From the NCBI GenBank assembly GCA_900478215.1, contig LS483478.1, positions 2,418,001-2,482,000 on the forward strand: a stretch of DNA of 64,000 nucleotides, written 5' to 3'. This document shows, one piece after another, positions 34,719 through 43,396 of this stretch (the first letter of the stretch is position 1; each line of letters opens with the position of its first letter). The stretch is from Salmonella enterica subsp. houtenae serovar Houten. Its GTDB lineage: Bacteria > Pseudomonadota > Gammaproteobacteria > Enterobacterales > Enterobacteriaceae. The position numbers and the translations under genes are program-made. The notes beneath the pieces were generated by a model. The model did no database searches and was not told the origin of the DNA. It was given only the letters and a program-made list of their open reading frames with translations.

Positions 34719-34795
34719 GCGTTCATAGCTCAGTTGGTTAGAGCACCACCTTGACATGGTGGGGGTCGTTGGTTCGAGTCCAATTGAACGCACCA
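34719..34795 (+). tRNA. valV: tRNA-Val (anticodon GAC)
   Basis: A 77-base tRNA with encoded CCA. The acceptor arms GCGTTCA and TGAACGC pair. The D-loop carries AGCTCAGTTGGTTAGAGC, the anticodon arm CCACCTTGACATGGTGG shows GAC, and the T-loop holds GGTTCGAGTCC. It is nearly identical to the next tRNA, 10 bases downstream. SPI-2 is known to sit at this valV locus. Confidence 0.98.
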
Positions 34796-34805
34796 TCATT
34801 TTAAT

Positions 34806-34882
34806 GCGTCTGTAGCTCAGTTGGTTAGAGCACCACCTTGACATGGTGGGGGTCGATGGTTCGAGTCCATTCAGACGCACCA
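34806..34882 (+). tRNA. valW: tRNA-Val (anticodon GAC), second copy
   Basis: A 77-base tRNA with encoded CCA, acceptor arms GCGTCTG and CAGACGC, and the same anticodon arm and GAC anticodon as the first copy. It is co-transcribed with valV. The AT-rich SPI-2 sequence begins directly after its 3' end, and no clear terminator follows. Confidence 0.98.
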
Positions 34883-35160
34883 ATGCATTATCTCTTTGTA
34901 ACTCCTGAATTTTTGCTCTTAACTTTCTCGAGTTCTTCTCTGAATGTGGCGTTGTCAAGTAGATTGGATTTGAGGTTGCGTAATAAATTGCGCAGTGCCA
35001 GCATCACCTGGCGTTGAGGATTTTAGCTGGTAACCTGTTCAGGTTCAAAGTAAGCACTTTTTCTAAAATCATGACAATGTCTTAGGCTCGCAGTAAGTAC
35101 ATCATTAAAGCTTCACGACACATTGGCAGTAGTTTGAATGAAGCATACCAAAGACATTCA
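34883..35160. other. SPI-2 left junction, 278 bp without a supported gene
   Basis: This AT-rich stretch lies between the valW 3' end and the ssaU stop. On the minus strand a 38-codon open frame (35004 to 34888, ATG start) encodes a charged helical peptide beginning MLALRNLLRNLKSN. It has no recognised family and may be a decayed remnant of the island's end. No integrase gene, tRNA 3'-end copy or clear ssaU terminator is visible here. Confidence 0.5.
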
Positions 35161-36216
35161 TTATGTTTCGGTAGAATGCGCATAATCTATCTTCATCACC
35201 ATACGTAACAAGGCTGCAACGGGTTCAAATAAACTTTCAGGAATTTTATCTCCACGTGCCACTTCAAAAAATAATGCGCGGGCCAGCTCAACATTTTCAA
35301 CAACAGGAATGCAGTAGCGTTCTGCTATGTTAACAATATAATTAGCCTGAACATCACTACCTTTTTCCAGAACACGTGGTATTGGCATGTCGGTAGGATG
35401 ATAGCCAAGACAAACCGCAATATGCGTCGGATTACGAACTACCGCAACAGATTGTTTAACCGATTGAGCTAAACTGCCACTTTGTATTTCACTCTGCATT
35501 TCCCGACGACGGGTCTTCATTTGAGGGTCACCCTCCAGATCTTTATGCTCCTGTTTGACGTCATCTTTGCTCATTTTTAGATCTTTTCTAATCTTATAAT
35601 ATTGGAAAGAATAGTCCAGTATGCCAATAACTATATAAAAAGCCATCACCCCTACCCATAACCACTTTATCAAACAAAAGATTACCGGTAGGGCGCAAGA
35701 TAATCCACAGTACGGTAGTGCCCGAAAAGTACTGGCATAATAATAAAAGAAGAATACAAAGATAAGCGATAACATGATAACTTTCAGGCTGGATTTACAT
35801 AATTCTACTATGCTATGCAAAGAGAATATTTGTTTAAAATTGCTTACCGGATTTATATGATCGCTTTTAAAGCCAATAGCTTTACTGGCAATAACCAGCC
35901 CCACCTGAAGAAATACGCTAACAACAGTAGCAATTATTACCCCTGCCCCCAGAAACAGCACTGCTGAGGTTAATGAATCTACTAAATAATAACTCAACTG
36001 CGTTAATGCATAAGAAAATGGTTTGTTCACTAATTGTAATGTGAAGGTTATTGACTCGATAAATTTCAAGATAATTCTTTCAGTAAAGAAATGAAAATAT
36101 AAAAAAAGCGCAACAAGCTGAAACAATGATGTTATCTCAATACTTTTGACAACCTGCCCCTCCTTCCGGCCATCACGTAATTTCTTTTCTGTAGGTTGCT
36201 CTGTTTTTTCGCTCAT
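35161..36216 (-). CDS. ssaU: SsaU (SctU), export-gate switch protein of the SPI-2 T3SS
   Basis: A 351-residue inner-membrane protein with four N-terminal hydrophobic segments and a cytoplasmic domain. The autocleavage motif NPTH is present in VVRNPTHIAV; self-cleavage between Asn and Pro sets substrate specificity. The start MSEKTEQPTEKKL (36216) is family-typical and overlaps the ssaT stop as ATGA. It is the last gene of the long SPI-2 structural operon, next to the tRNA locus. Confidence 0.96.
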   Translation of the reverse strand: MSEKTEQPTEKKLRDGRKEGQVVKSIEITSLFQLVALFLYFHFFTERIILKFIESITFTLQLVNKPFSYALTQLSYYLVDSLTSAVLFLGAGVIIATVVSVFLQVGLVIASKAIGFKSDHINPVSNFKQIFSLHSIVELCKSSLKVIMLSLIFVFFFYYYASTFRALPYCGLSCALPVIFCLIKWLWVGVMAFYIVIGILDYSFQYYKIRKDLKMSKDDVKQEHKDLEGDPQMKTRRREMQSEIQSGSLAQSVKQSVAVVRNPTHIAVCLGYHPTDMPIPRVLEKGSDVQANYIVNIAERYCIPVVENVELARALFFEVARGDKIPESLFEPVAALLRMVMKIDYAHSTET

Positions 36217-36992
36217 ACAGATGGAAACCAACTTCTTAGATAAATATAAAAATTATCGCTTTCAATCAAATAATGATGAAGTGCATACGGCAATGATATC
36301 AAGAGCATCAGAACAACCAATATACTTTTGAGTGGCATTGAGAAGAAAAACACATTTAGTTGTTGCGCCGAGCGGTTTAAAAGACCTAACGCCAGATCCG
36401 CTAACACCATACATATTATTGCTGGGAGAGAGAAACTGATACATAGTTGATAAAGAGTTCTCCACTCTACCTGAATATATTTGAGAAATTGACCATCGAA
36501 TAGTAAAGTACGCCCCGGAGGTAAATATTGGTAGGACTCATACAGAATGTTTAATATAAACTCCATGCCACCACTTATAAAAAAAACCACAAACAGAAAC
36601 TGGCTGAAAAGCAAACCAAAAAGTGAGGTCTCAGCTTCCACTGTAGAATTGAATATCGTACCCATGGTAGCTCCACGTAAAGTATCAAGCAGAAATCCTG
36701 CCATATCAACTGCCCAAAAGGGTACCGCCGCGCAAAACCCAATTAAAAAGCCAATAATTATCTCTCCGGCCATTAACCCCAACCAACTGTAATCTTTACC
36801 AATATGCATAATAATCTTCTGCTGATAAATAATCGGTAATACGGGAAAGGTAAGTGACATAAGAACGCCATTACGTAAAAGCGCACTTCCCAGGCTGCCA
36901 CTTTTTAGTAGTGGAAGTAATAAAGAAATACCTAATGGTCTAATAAAAGCCACCGCCAATACAATAAACCATTCATTTAACTGCTGCGTCAT
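36213..36992 (-). CDS. ssaT: SsaT (SctT), export-apparatus membrane protein
   Basis: A 259-residue inner-membrane protein of the FliR/SctT family with about six to eight hydrophobic segments. It is part of the helical SctRST export gate. FIRPLGISLLLPLL near the N-terminus and LPAIICMVLADLALGLLNRSA near residue 190 are typical. The stop overlaps ssaU by four bases, and the start adjoins the ssaS stop with no gap. Confidence 0.96.
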   Translation of the reverse strand: MTQQLNEWFIVLAVAFIRPLGISLLLPLLKSGSLGSALLRNGVLMSLTFPVLPIIYQQKIIMHIGKDYSWLGLMAGEIIIGFLIGFCAAVPFWAVDMAGFLLDTLRGATMGTIFNSTVEAETSLFGLLFSQFLFVVFFISGGMEFILNILYESYQYLPPGRTLLFDGQFLKYIQVEWRTLYQLCISFSLPAIICMVLADLALGLLNRSAQQLNVFFFSMPLKSILVVLMLLISLPYALHHYLIESDNFYIYLRSWFPSV

Positions 36993-37259
36993 TCAAGCAT
37001 GCTCTCCAATTCGTAGCATTATCTGACGAGTATAATTCAACAGAATACCGCTCAGCCATGGATAGCTGACCATTAAGGTTATTGCAATTGCTAATAATTT
37101 AATCATGAATTGTAGCGTTTGATCCTGTATTTGAGTCAGAGCCTGAACAAGGCTTACGATGACACCAACTACCGATGCAACCAGCACCACCGGCATAGAA
37201 GTAAAAAGAACGATCCATAAAAGTTGAGTTACAAATTGCGTCAGTTCAGAATCATTCAT
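36993..37259 (-). CDS. ssaS: SsaS (SctS), export-apparatus membrane protein
   Basis: An 88-residue protein of the FliQ/SctS family with two membrane segments (about residues 15-40 and 52-72) and the central SLVQALTQIQDQTLQF segment. Several copies join SctR and SctT in the export gate. The ATG at 37259 overlaps the ssaR stop (ATGA), which supports this start over the longer open frame. Confidence 0.96.
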   Translation of the reverse strand: MNDSELTQFVTQLLWIVLFTSMPVVLVASVVGVIVSLVQALTQIQDQTLQFMIKLLAIAITLMVSYPWLSGILLNYTRQIMLRIGEHA

Positions 37260-37903
37260 GAAAAGCTCTGTACCAATTGCGCCAGTGTCAGATCCCAACC
37301 GCCTGCCAGTAAAAAGATCAGCAATTTAAAAGGTAATGAAATGGTCATTGGCGACACCATCATCATCCCCATCGCAAGCAGTATATTTGAAATAAGCAGG
37401 TCAATAGCCAGAAAGGGAAGATAAATAAGTAAGCCAATCCGAAATGCCTGCGTTAATTGACTCACAGTAAATGCCGGAATTAATATGAGCAAAGAATCAG
37501 ATTTTATCTTACGTTTTATGTCTTCAGGCCAGGTTCGTTTAATCAAACCCCGAAAATAATTTGCTTCCTTTTCTTCAGAATTTTTTTGCAAAAATTGTCG
37601 ATATGGTGTTAATGCTTTACTGTCCCATTCAGACATCCAGAATGGAGCGCCTGCGACCTGAACCGGATGCCAGCGCTCTTTAACAGCTAATAGCGTCGGT
37701 CCCATAATGAATAAGGAAAGTACAAGCGCAAGACCATAAAGAGCGATGTTTGGCGGGACCTGTTGAATACCCAGAGCATTGCGTAAAATTGAAAATACCA
37801 CCGCCAGTTTAAGGAAAGAGGTACCCATTACGATAACGAGAGGCAGTATTGAAAGCAGAAACAATATAGCAATCAGTTGCAGAGGCGAATCGGGTAAAGA
37901 CAT
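37256..37903 (-). CDS. ssaR: SsaR (SctR), export-apparatus membrane protein
   Basis: A 215-residue FliP/SctR-family protein with four membrane segments. It includes LPLVIVMGTSFLKLAVVFS and the C-terminal FQIGFLIYLPF-like AFRIGLLIYLPFLAIDLLIS signature. Five copies form the core of the export gate. It follows ssaQ after a 65-bp gap, one of the few non-overlapping junctions here. Confidence 0.96.
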   Translation of the reverse strand: MSLPDSPLQLIAILFLLSILPLVIVMGTSFLKLAVVFSILRNALGIQQVPPNIALYGLALVLSLFIMGPTLLAVKERWHPVQVAGAPFWMSEWDSKALTPYRQFLQKNSEEKEANYFRGLIKRTWPEDIKRKIKSDSLLILIPAFTVSQLTQAFRIGLLIYLPFLAIDLLISNILLAMGMMMVSPMTISLPFKLLIFLLAGGWDLTLAQLVQSFS

Positions 37904-37968
37904 ATTTTATATCTCATAGCACGACCTGAGACTATATTATAGTATTTGTATGTTATTTTTTATCAGGT

Positions 37969-38289
37969 TTATACTGTATTTTTAGAGAGATACCAACGTG
38001 TAATACGCACCATGAATTCATTCTCACAGGCAATCAACTCTCCTTGCCCAATAATACGGTCATTTGCCCTTATCGTTACCTCTGGCGCAAAACATCCACC
38101 TACAGGCAAAACGTCACCTGATTTAAGGTGTCGCAATTGTCCAATTTCTACGCTCGCTCGACCGATCTCAAAGAGCAGACTTTGCGTTAACTGCTCGAGT
38201 TCGACTGAAAACGCTCCGTCGCTCTTTGAAATTGGATGTCCTTGCGCAAGCAGCGTTTCGATATCTTGTACTAATTCATCGAATTTCAT
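37969..38289 (-). CDS. ssaQ: SsaQ-S, short SsaQ form from an internal start
   Basis: Translation from the internal ATG at 38289 (second of two adjacent Met codons) gives 106 residues beginning MKFDELVQDIETLL. It contains the whole SPOA domain. In Typhimurium SPI-2 this tandem translation product is established; it binds and stabilises the full-length protein. GCGGATAA upstream is a modest ribosome site. Confidence 0.65.
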   Translation of the reverse strand: MKFDELVQDIETLLAQGHPISKSDGAFSVELEQLTQSLLFEIGRASVEIGQLRHLKSGDVLPVGGCFAPEVTIRANDRIIGQGELIACENEFMVRITRWYLSKNTV

Positions 38290-38937
38290 CATATTATCCG
38301 CTGTTAGCAATACCCTGGCATAGATACGCCCAGGTAATTGAATAACAAAACCACCGATTCTGATATCACTAAAGCAATGAATCCGAATGCCCATTCCGAT
38401 TTCAATAGACTCAAGTTCAGCTAACGTAAGCTGACACCACCCCAGGTATATAGGGACCTCCAGGGGAAGCGCAGGATAAATCTGCTGACTCTCGGCAGAA
38501 AGCTCTCCAACTATATTTCGCAAAAAAGCCGTTGGCCACTTAAAAATAATGCCATGGAATTCATGTTCTTCAACCATCCATTTGATGCTCAACGTTAGCT
38601 GATGGGGCACATTACTGCAAGATGTTGGAGGCTCATTCTGGTAAAGGGTCGCATCACTGGCTTGCAATAACGGCGCCAGTCCCCATTCAGCTATTCCATA
38701 TAGCAATTCAGGATCAATAACTGAGCGATTAGCGGTGCCAATTAACCCTTCACACCAGCGCTGCCAGCATTGTTCTGCAATCCATACTCTGCCCAGTTCA
38801 TTATTATAATTTATGGTAAATAACACACCTTCCTGTACCGGATATTCTTGCATACGCAATGTTAACTCGCCAATTGTAGCCCCTTCCGGTGGAAGTATAT
38901 CCATCCACGGGAGCTCTTCATTCGTTATTCTTAACAT
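37969..38937 (-). CDS. ssaQ: SsaQ (SctQ), sorting-platform (C-ring) protein
   Basis: A 322-residue cytoplasmic protein of the FliN/SpaO/SctQ family with the SPOA domain at the C-terminus (VEIGQLRHLKSGDVLPVGG). It builds the pods of the sorting platform that recruits substrates to the ATPase. A second protein, SsaQ-S (106 residues), is known to start inside the gene; Met217 at 38289 fits exactly. It overlaps ssaP by 20 bases. Confidence 0.95.
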   Translation of the reverse strand: MLRITNEELPWMDILPPEGATIGELTLRMQEYPVQEGVLFTINYNNELGRVWIAEQCWQRWCEGLIGTANRSVIDPELLYGIAEWGLAPLLQASDATLYQNEPPTSCSNVPHQLTLSIKWMVEEHEFHGIIFKWPTAFLRNIVGELSAESQQIYPALPLEVPIYLGWCQLTLAELESIEIGMGIRIHCFSDIRIGGFVIQLPGRIYARVLLTADNMMKFDELVQDIETLLAQGHPISKSDGAFSVELEQLTQSLLFEIGRASVEIGQLRHLKSGDVLPVGGCFAPEVTIRANDRIIGQGELIACENEFMVRITRWYLSKNTV

Positions 38938-39289
38938 AGAATATCTCCAGCGAAATTACATACCCCATATGCAGTAACTGAGATTCCAACCACTGTTTTA
39001 GCGTTTTCATCGAACGATAAACGTCATGATGAGGAACGTTAATTTTAAGCTGGATTAGCCCTCCGGATTCACATACCTCACATTCCACACCGTCAAGATA
39101 ACCGCCACTAACACGATAACATTGCCTAAAAACTACGTTCTTATTCAACGCCGCAAGATTATTTGCACCAACGGGTAACGCCTGGTACATGAGTTGCTCA
39201 AAGTCCGCACGCTCCGCCTCTGCCTCATTATCATCCTGATAAGATTTGCGTGGTAACCCAAGACTTCCCTCAACTTTGGTAATACGCAT
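38918..39289 (-). CDS. ssaP: SsaP (SctP), needle-length/specificity-switch protein
   Basis: A 123-residue protein in the position of SctP between ssaO and ssaQ. It is soluble, with an acidic N-terminal region (DDNEAEAERADFEQL) and a C-terminal globular part with two cysteines (ECEVCESGG). SctP proteins are secreted rulers that switch export from needle to translocon. It overlaps both ssaO and ssaQ by 20 bases. Confidence 0.9.
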   Translation of the reverse strand: MRITKVEGSLGLPRKSYQDDNEAEAERADFEQLMYQALPVGANNLAALNKNVVFRQCYRVSGGYLDGVECEVCESGGLIQLKINVPHHDVYRSMKTLKQWLESQLLHMGYVISLEIFYVKNNE

Positions 39290-39653
39290 CGTTTAATACC
39301 ATAGTAATTTTTTCTTTTCTTTTCATAAGCGCATTGAAATTCTCCTGTAATGTACTTCGCCGGGAGACAATCTGCTGATATTGCTCCTCTAGCTGCTGCC
39401 GCTGCGTCAAAATGCTCTGCGCCTGAGTGAAAAGTCTGGCCATTTGTTGTTTCTTATCCAACAGTAAATGACAAGATAATGTACCCTGCCAGCCCATTAA
39501 TTCTTTCAGTCTGGCATTCACTGCTAAAGTGCGCGTCTGGCAACTCTGCTGTTCAGCAATAAGCGCTTGTTTCTGCTGATCAAGTATGGCTATTTTGCCA
39601 TGTAGTTGCTTTTCACGTCGCGCTATTATCTCCAGCAAGGTTTCCAGAATCAC
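39270..39653 (-). CDS. ssaO: SsaO (SctO), ATPase stalk protein
   Basis: A 127-residue, highly charged, Gln-rich coiled coil that links the hexameric ATPase SsaN to the export gate, like FliJ. The start is GTG at 39653, whose GTGA overlaps the ssaN stop, suggesting re-initiation. No Shine-Dalgarno sequence is evident. A CTG two codons later or an ATG at 39701 within ssaN are less likely alternatives. It overlaps ssaP by 20 bases. Confidence 0.88.
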   Translation of the reverse strand: MILETLLEIIARREKQLHGKIAILDQQKQALIAEQQSCQTRTLAVNARLKELMGWQGTLSCHLLLDKKQQMARLFTQAQSILTQRQQLEEQYQQIVSRRSTLQENFNALMKRKEKITMVLNDAYYQS

Positions 39654-40951
39654 TCGGTGAGTATTTGTTGTAATTGTTTTATTAGTAACTCGGGTCCGCA
39701 TACTTCATCCTTACTTTGTCGCAAAAATGTGCAAATATTCGGATAGGTATCAATGGCTTTATCAGTAGCAGTATCCACCCCTCGCTGATATTCCCCAATG
39801 CGTATTAACAGCTCAACGTCCTGGTAAAGCGCCAGGTGTTGCCGCAGCATAGCCGCCCATTGGCGATGCTCATGACTGGTAACGGCTGGAAAAACGCGGC
39901 TTAGCGTTGCCAGCACGTCAATTGCAGGATAATGCCCCATCTCTGCAAGCCGCCGGGATAGCACAATATGACCATCAAGCAGTGAGCGGACTTCATCTGC
40001 CAGCGGCTCATTCATATCATCACCTTCAACCAGTACCGTATAAAAGGCAGTGATACTCCCTTTTTCCCCCATTCCTGTACGTTCTAAAAGTCGTGGCAAT
40101 GCACTAAAAACGCCAGGCGGATATTCTCCAGAAATGGCAGTTTCCCCAGCGGCCAGAGCGATTTCCCGTGCGGCCCTGGCATAACGCGTCAGTGAGTCGG
40201 CAAGCAAGACGACTCGCTTTCCATGGTCGCGAAAGAACTCCGCTATCGTGGTGGCCACAAACAGCGCTCTTACACGTTCCAGAGCTGGTCGGTCTGAGGT
40301 TGCAACAACAATGACACAACGTCTTCGACTCTCTTCAGTCAGGATAAAATCAATGAATTCGCGAACTTCTCGTCCACGTTCGCCAATCAAAACCAGAACA
40401 TTAACATCTGCGCCAGGGGCATTACACAGCATCGCCAGAAGCGTACTTTTACCCACGCCTGGAGCAGAAAAAATTCCCACTCGTTGCCCTTCGCCACAGG
40501 TCGCAACGCTATCAATGGCGCGAATCCCCGTCATTAATGGTTGAGTGATGGGCCGTCGAACCATAGCGGGAGGAGGCATGGCATCATAGTCTTTCCAACA
40601 AACCTCAGGCAGCTCGCTACCATCAAGGGGACGACCAAAACCATCAATCACTCGCCCTAATAATACCTCTCCTACGGGGACCTGGTGACGTCGCCTTAAG
40701 GCCATCACTTGCTGCCCACAGTGAAGTCCGATAGTGCTTGTAAAAGGAGATAATACTGCCCTGTTGCCGTTAATCCCCACAACTTCAGCAAGTTCATCGC
40801 CAGGCTTTATACAGCACAACTCTCCCATAAATACCCCAGGTAACCACGCATTTAACAACGTTGCGCTTATATCCTGAATTCGGCCCCATCGCCGATAACC
40901 ATCGGGGGGAGGATATTTCAGCCGCAGACGTTGCATCAATTCATTCTTCAT
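39650..40951 (-). CDS. ssaN: SsaN (SctN), T3SS ATPase
   Basis: A 433-residue hexameric ATPase related to the F1 beta subunit that strips chaperones and unfolds substrates. The Walker A motif is GIFSAPGVGKSTLL (about residue 160) and the Walker B strand is KRVVLLADSLTRYA. The LIGERGREVREFIDF segment holds the catalytic glutamate. The start MKNELMQRLRLKYPP (40951) matches the Salmonella protein and overlaps ssaV by 11 bases. Confidence 0.97.
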   Translation of the reverse strand: MKNELMQRLRLKYPPPDGYRRWGRIQDISATLLNAWLPGVFMGELCCIKPGDELAEVVGINGNRAVLSPFTSTIGLHCGQQVMALRRRHQVPVGEVLLGRVIDGFGRPLDGSELPEVCWKDYDAMPPPAMVRRPITQPLMTGIRAIDSVATCGEGQRVGIFSAPGVGKSTLLAMLCNAPGADVNVLVLIGERGREVREFIDFILTEESRRRCVIVVATSDRPALERVRALFVATTIAEFFRDHGKRVVLLADSLTRYARAAREIALAAGETAISGEYPPGVFSALPRLLERTGMGEKGSITAFYTVLVEGDDMNEPLADEVRSLLDGHIVLSRRLAEMGHYPAIDVLATLSRVFPAVTSHEHRQWAAMLRQHLALYQDVELLIRIGEYQRGVDTATDKAIDTYPNICTFLRQSKDEVCGPELLIKQLQQILTE

Positions 40952-42986
40952 TGTCCGCCAGTTCCTCTTCGCTAAGGTCAATACTTTCTACCACTTGAAC
41001 AAAGCACTCCTCGCCTAATTCCTGCCATGACAAAATCGGTACGTCGAACAAGGTAGCTTCTGTCATTTTTCGCAAGAAACGTCGGGTGTCGACAGAGGTG
41101 ACAATGAACAATTTGGCAGTTCGCTTCAGCGCCTGCTCGATCAGTTGCAAAATCTGCGATTTATGACGAGACGATAGCGCAGTATAGGTACCCATTGCCG
41201 TCTGGCGAATGGATTCACGGACGAGATTCTCAATACCTTCTCCGATCCGCAAAATCGGTAATGGTTTTCCTTCCGGATTAAGACGACGCAGAATATGACG
41301 TCGAAGTGCGATACGGACGTATTCTGTCAACATCAGGACATCTTTTTCACGTGGCGCCCAGTCAATTAACGTACCGAAAATAAGGCGTAAATCTCTAATA
41401 GAGACCCGTTCTGCTACAAGCCGCTGCAAGGTTTCAGCGATTTTGTTGATGGGTAACTGACGCTGAAGCTCTTTTACCAGTTCAGAGTAGTTTTTTTCCA
41501 TTGCGTTCATCAAATAACGCGTTTCCTGAACACCAATAAACTCCCCCATATGCCGAAGCAGCGCACATTTTAGTAAGGCAGAAATACGTTGACTGCCAGA
41601 GAAAACTTCCAACCCAAAACCTTGCGCCTTATTGCCCATGTCTTTTGAAAGCCAACAGATCTGCCCCATTCCGTTCGGTAACGTCTGGCTGTCTCCCACT
41701 ACACTAGCATCCGTGCCTATTAATAAATAATCCGCCTGGGAGGGAATAGATAAACTAAAAACGGGTTCCTGATATAACAGTACCGTCAGTCTTTCGGTGG
41801 GTTCAGGCGAAACCTCAATATTAACTTCAGGAAGAGGGACTCCGGTATCCTCAAATAACAACCACCTCATGGCATCAATATCGCGTATCAGGTCAGCCGT
41901 ATATAATGCTGGTGTAATACGTAAGATCAGGGGGCATGCGCCGGGAACCATGCTGTCCTTTTCCGGTGCGTCTACTCCATTTGCGGAAACCGCCGCTTTT
42001 TTGCGACGAATGAGTATAATTGGCAACGCCAACAACGCTGAAAAAAAAGCGAGAATGATAAAAGGGAAGCCAGGAATAAACGCGAGGAGCATCAAAACAA
42101 CAGCGGTTAATATGAGTGACTGGGGTTGTCTGGCAATCTGAGAACTCAACTCTGTCGCCAAATTCTGGCGTTTCTCACCGGGAACACGGGTAACAATAAT
42201 TCCCGCGCTAAGGGAAATAAGCAGAGATGGAATTTGCCCACATAACCCGTCTCCGATTGAAAGCACGCTATAAGTATGAACAGCCTCACTCATCGACATA
42301 TCATATTGTACGATAGCTATAATGATACCACCAATAATATTCACCAGTACGACAATAATACCGGCAATCGTATCGCCTTTAACAAATTTCATCGCGCCGT
42401 CCATCGCGCCGAGAAAGCGGCTTTCTTGCTGGACGTGCTGCCTTAATGTACGAGCATGGTCTGCATCGATGACTCCGGCACGCAGATCGCCATCAATACT
42501 CATTTGTTTGCCTGGCATTCCATCAAGTGAAAAACGTGCGCTAACCTCCGCCACCCTCTCGATCCCTTTTGTAATGACAATAAATTGCACAATAGTAATG
42601 ATAGTGAATACGACTAACCCAACGGTAAGATTTCCCCCTACGACAAACCTACCGAAAGCGTCAACAATATTACCGGCGTTGTGTTGTAATAACACCAATC
42701 GTGAAGTGCTGATGGTGAGTGACAAACGATATAACGTGGTAATAAGTAATAAAGACGGAAATACAGATAAATCGAGTGGGTCGCTAAGATAAATTGCGAT
42801 TAATAGCAGGATCACTGAAAACATAAGATTGATAGTAATCAGGATATCAACCATCCAAGTCGGTAAAGGTAACAGCATCATCACAATAGCAATTAATAAC
42901 ACTGTCGCCAGAACCATATCCTGGCGACCTGCGCATACATTGAGCCACTGTTGCGCCTTGATTCCCGCACCTAAACGTAGACGCAT
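40941..42986 (-). CDS. ssaV: SsaV (SctV), major export-gate protein
   Basis: A 681-residue FlhA/SctV-family protein. The N-terminal half has about eight membrane segments and the conserved cytoplasmic loop DGMPGKQMSIDGDLRAG. The C-terminal domain (about residues 350-681) forms the cytosolic nonameric ring that receives chaperone complexes and the gatekeeper. SsaV is essential for all SPI-2 secretion. The start at 42986 overlaps ssaM by 16 bases. Confidence 0.97.
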   Translation of the reverse strand: MRLRLGAGIKAQQWLNVCAGRQDMVLATVLLIAIVMMLLPLPTWMVDILITINLMFSVILLLIAIYLSDPLDLSVFPSLLLITTLYRLSLTISTSRLVLLQHNAGNIVDAFGRFVVGGNLTVGLVVFTIITIVQFIVITKGIERVAEVSARFSLDGMPGKQMSIDGDLRAGVIDADHARTLRQHVQQESRFLGAMDGAMKFVKGDTIAGIIVVLVNIIGGIIIAIVQYDMSMSEAVHTYSVLSIGDGLCGQIPSLLISLSAGIIVTRVPGEKRQNLATELSSQIARQPQSLILTAVVLMLLAFIPGFPFIILAFFSALLALPIILIRRKKAAVSANGVDAPEKDSMVPGACPLILRITPALYTADLIRDIDAMRWLLFEDTGVPLPEVNIEVSPEPTERLTVLLYQEPVFSLSIPSQADYLLIGTDASVVGDSQTLPNGMGQICWLSKDMGNKAQGFGLEVFSGSQRISALLKCALLRHMGEFIGVQETRYLMNAMEKNYSELVKELQRQLPINKIAETLQRLVAERVSIRDLRLIFGTLIDWAPREKDVLMLTEYVRIALRRHILRRLNPEGKPLPILRIGEGIENLVRESIRQTAMGTYTALSSRHKSQILQLIEQALKRTAKLFIVTSVDTRRFLRKMTEATLFDVPILSWQELGEECFVQVVESIDLSEEELADNEE

Positions 42987-43339
42987 TGCGACTCCAAAAA
43001 TTTTATTTGTCGATGATGTAATCGTAACCAAAGCTCTGCAGAACTAGAGGGGGGAGGAGAACAACTAATTGCAAGCCCATCGCGCAGCAAAAATAATCGT
43101 TGAGGAATACCTATAAACCCTGCTGGTTTCCAGTTAGTCAACGCTTTAAACAGCAGGTCCTCGTCTAAAAAGGTCTGCTGGAGTATCTGACATAAGTGAA
43201 TACGGCCATTCTGATAGTTTAGATAGGTTTTATGTTGCCCTTGTCGCCAGAACATATTTGTTGCTAAAGACCGTTCAGATAATCCTGATAATCGAATAAA
43301 AAGCTGAATATTACGTTCAGTAACGAGATCCCAATCCAT
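42971..43339 (-). CDS. ssaM: SsaM, gatekeeper-complex protein
   Basis: A 122-residue cytoplasmic protein. In Salmonella, SsaM forms a pH-sensitive complex with SpiC (SsaB) and SsaL. The complex holds back effectors until the translocon is in place and the host cytosol is sensed. The sequence has no clear domain signature beyond its SPI-2 family. It lies 57 bases after ssaL and overlaps ssaV by 16. Confidence 0.92.
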   Translation of the reverse strand: MDWDLVTERNIQLFIRLSGLSERSLATNMFWRQGQHKTYLNYQNGRIHLCQILQQTFLDEDLLFKALTNWKPAGFIGIPQRLFLLRDGLAISCSPPPSSSAELWLRLHHRQIKFLESQCVYV

Positions 43340-43396
43340 TCTGCCGCCTCACGATGAGCCAGAAAACAAATTTACCGAAATATTGAAAGCCAGCTA

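Noticed and set aside
34719..34882. Tandem near-identical units as a recent insertion repeat
   Set aside because: They are the two tRNA-Val genes. The same duplication exists in E. coli and is not linked to SPI-2 insertion.
34686..34958. 90-codon minus-strand frame across the tRNA genes
   Set aside because: Most of it is antisense to the two tRNAs, and the repeated LEPSTPTMSRWCSNQLSY segments are the familiar mistranslation of tRNA genes.
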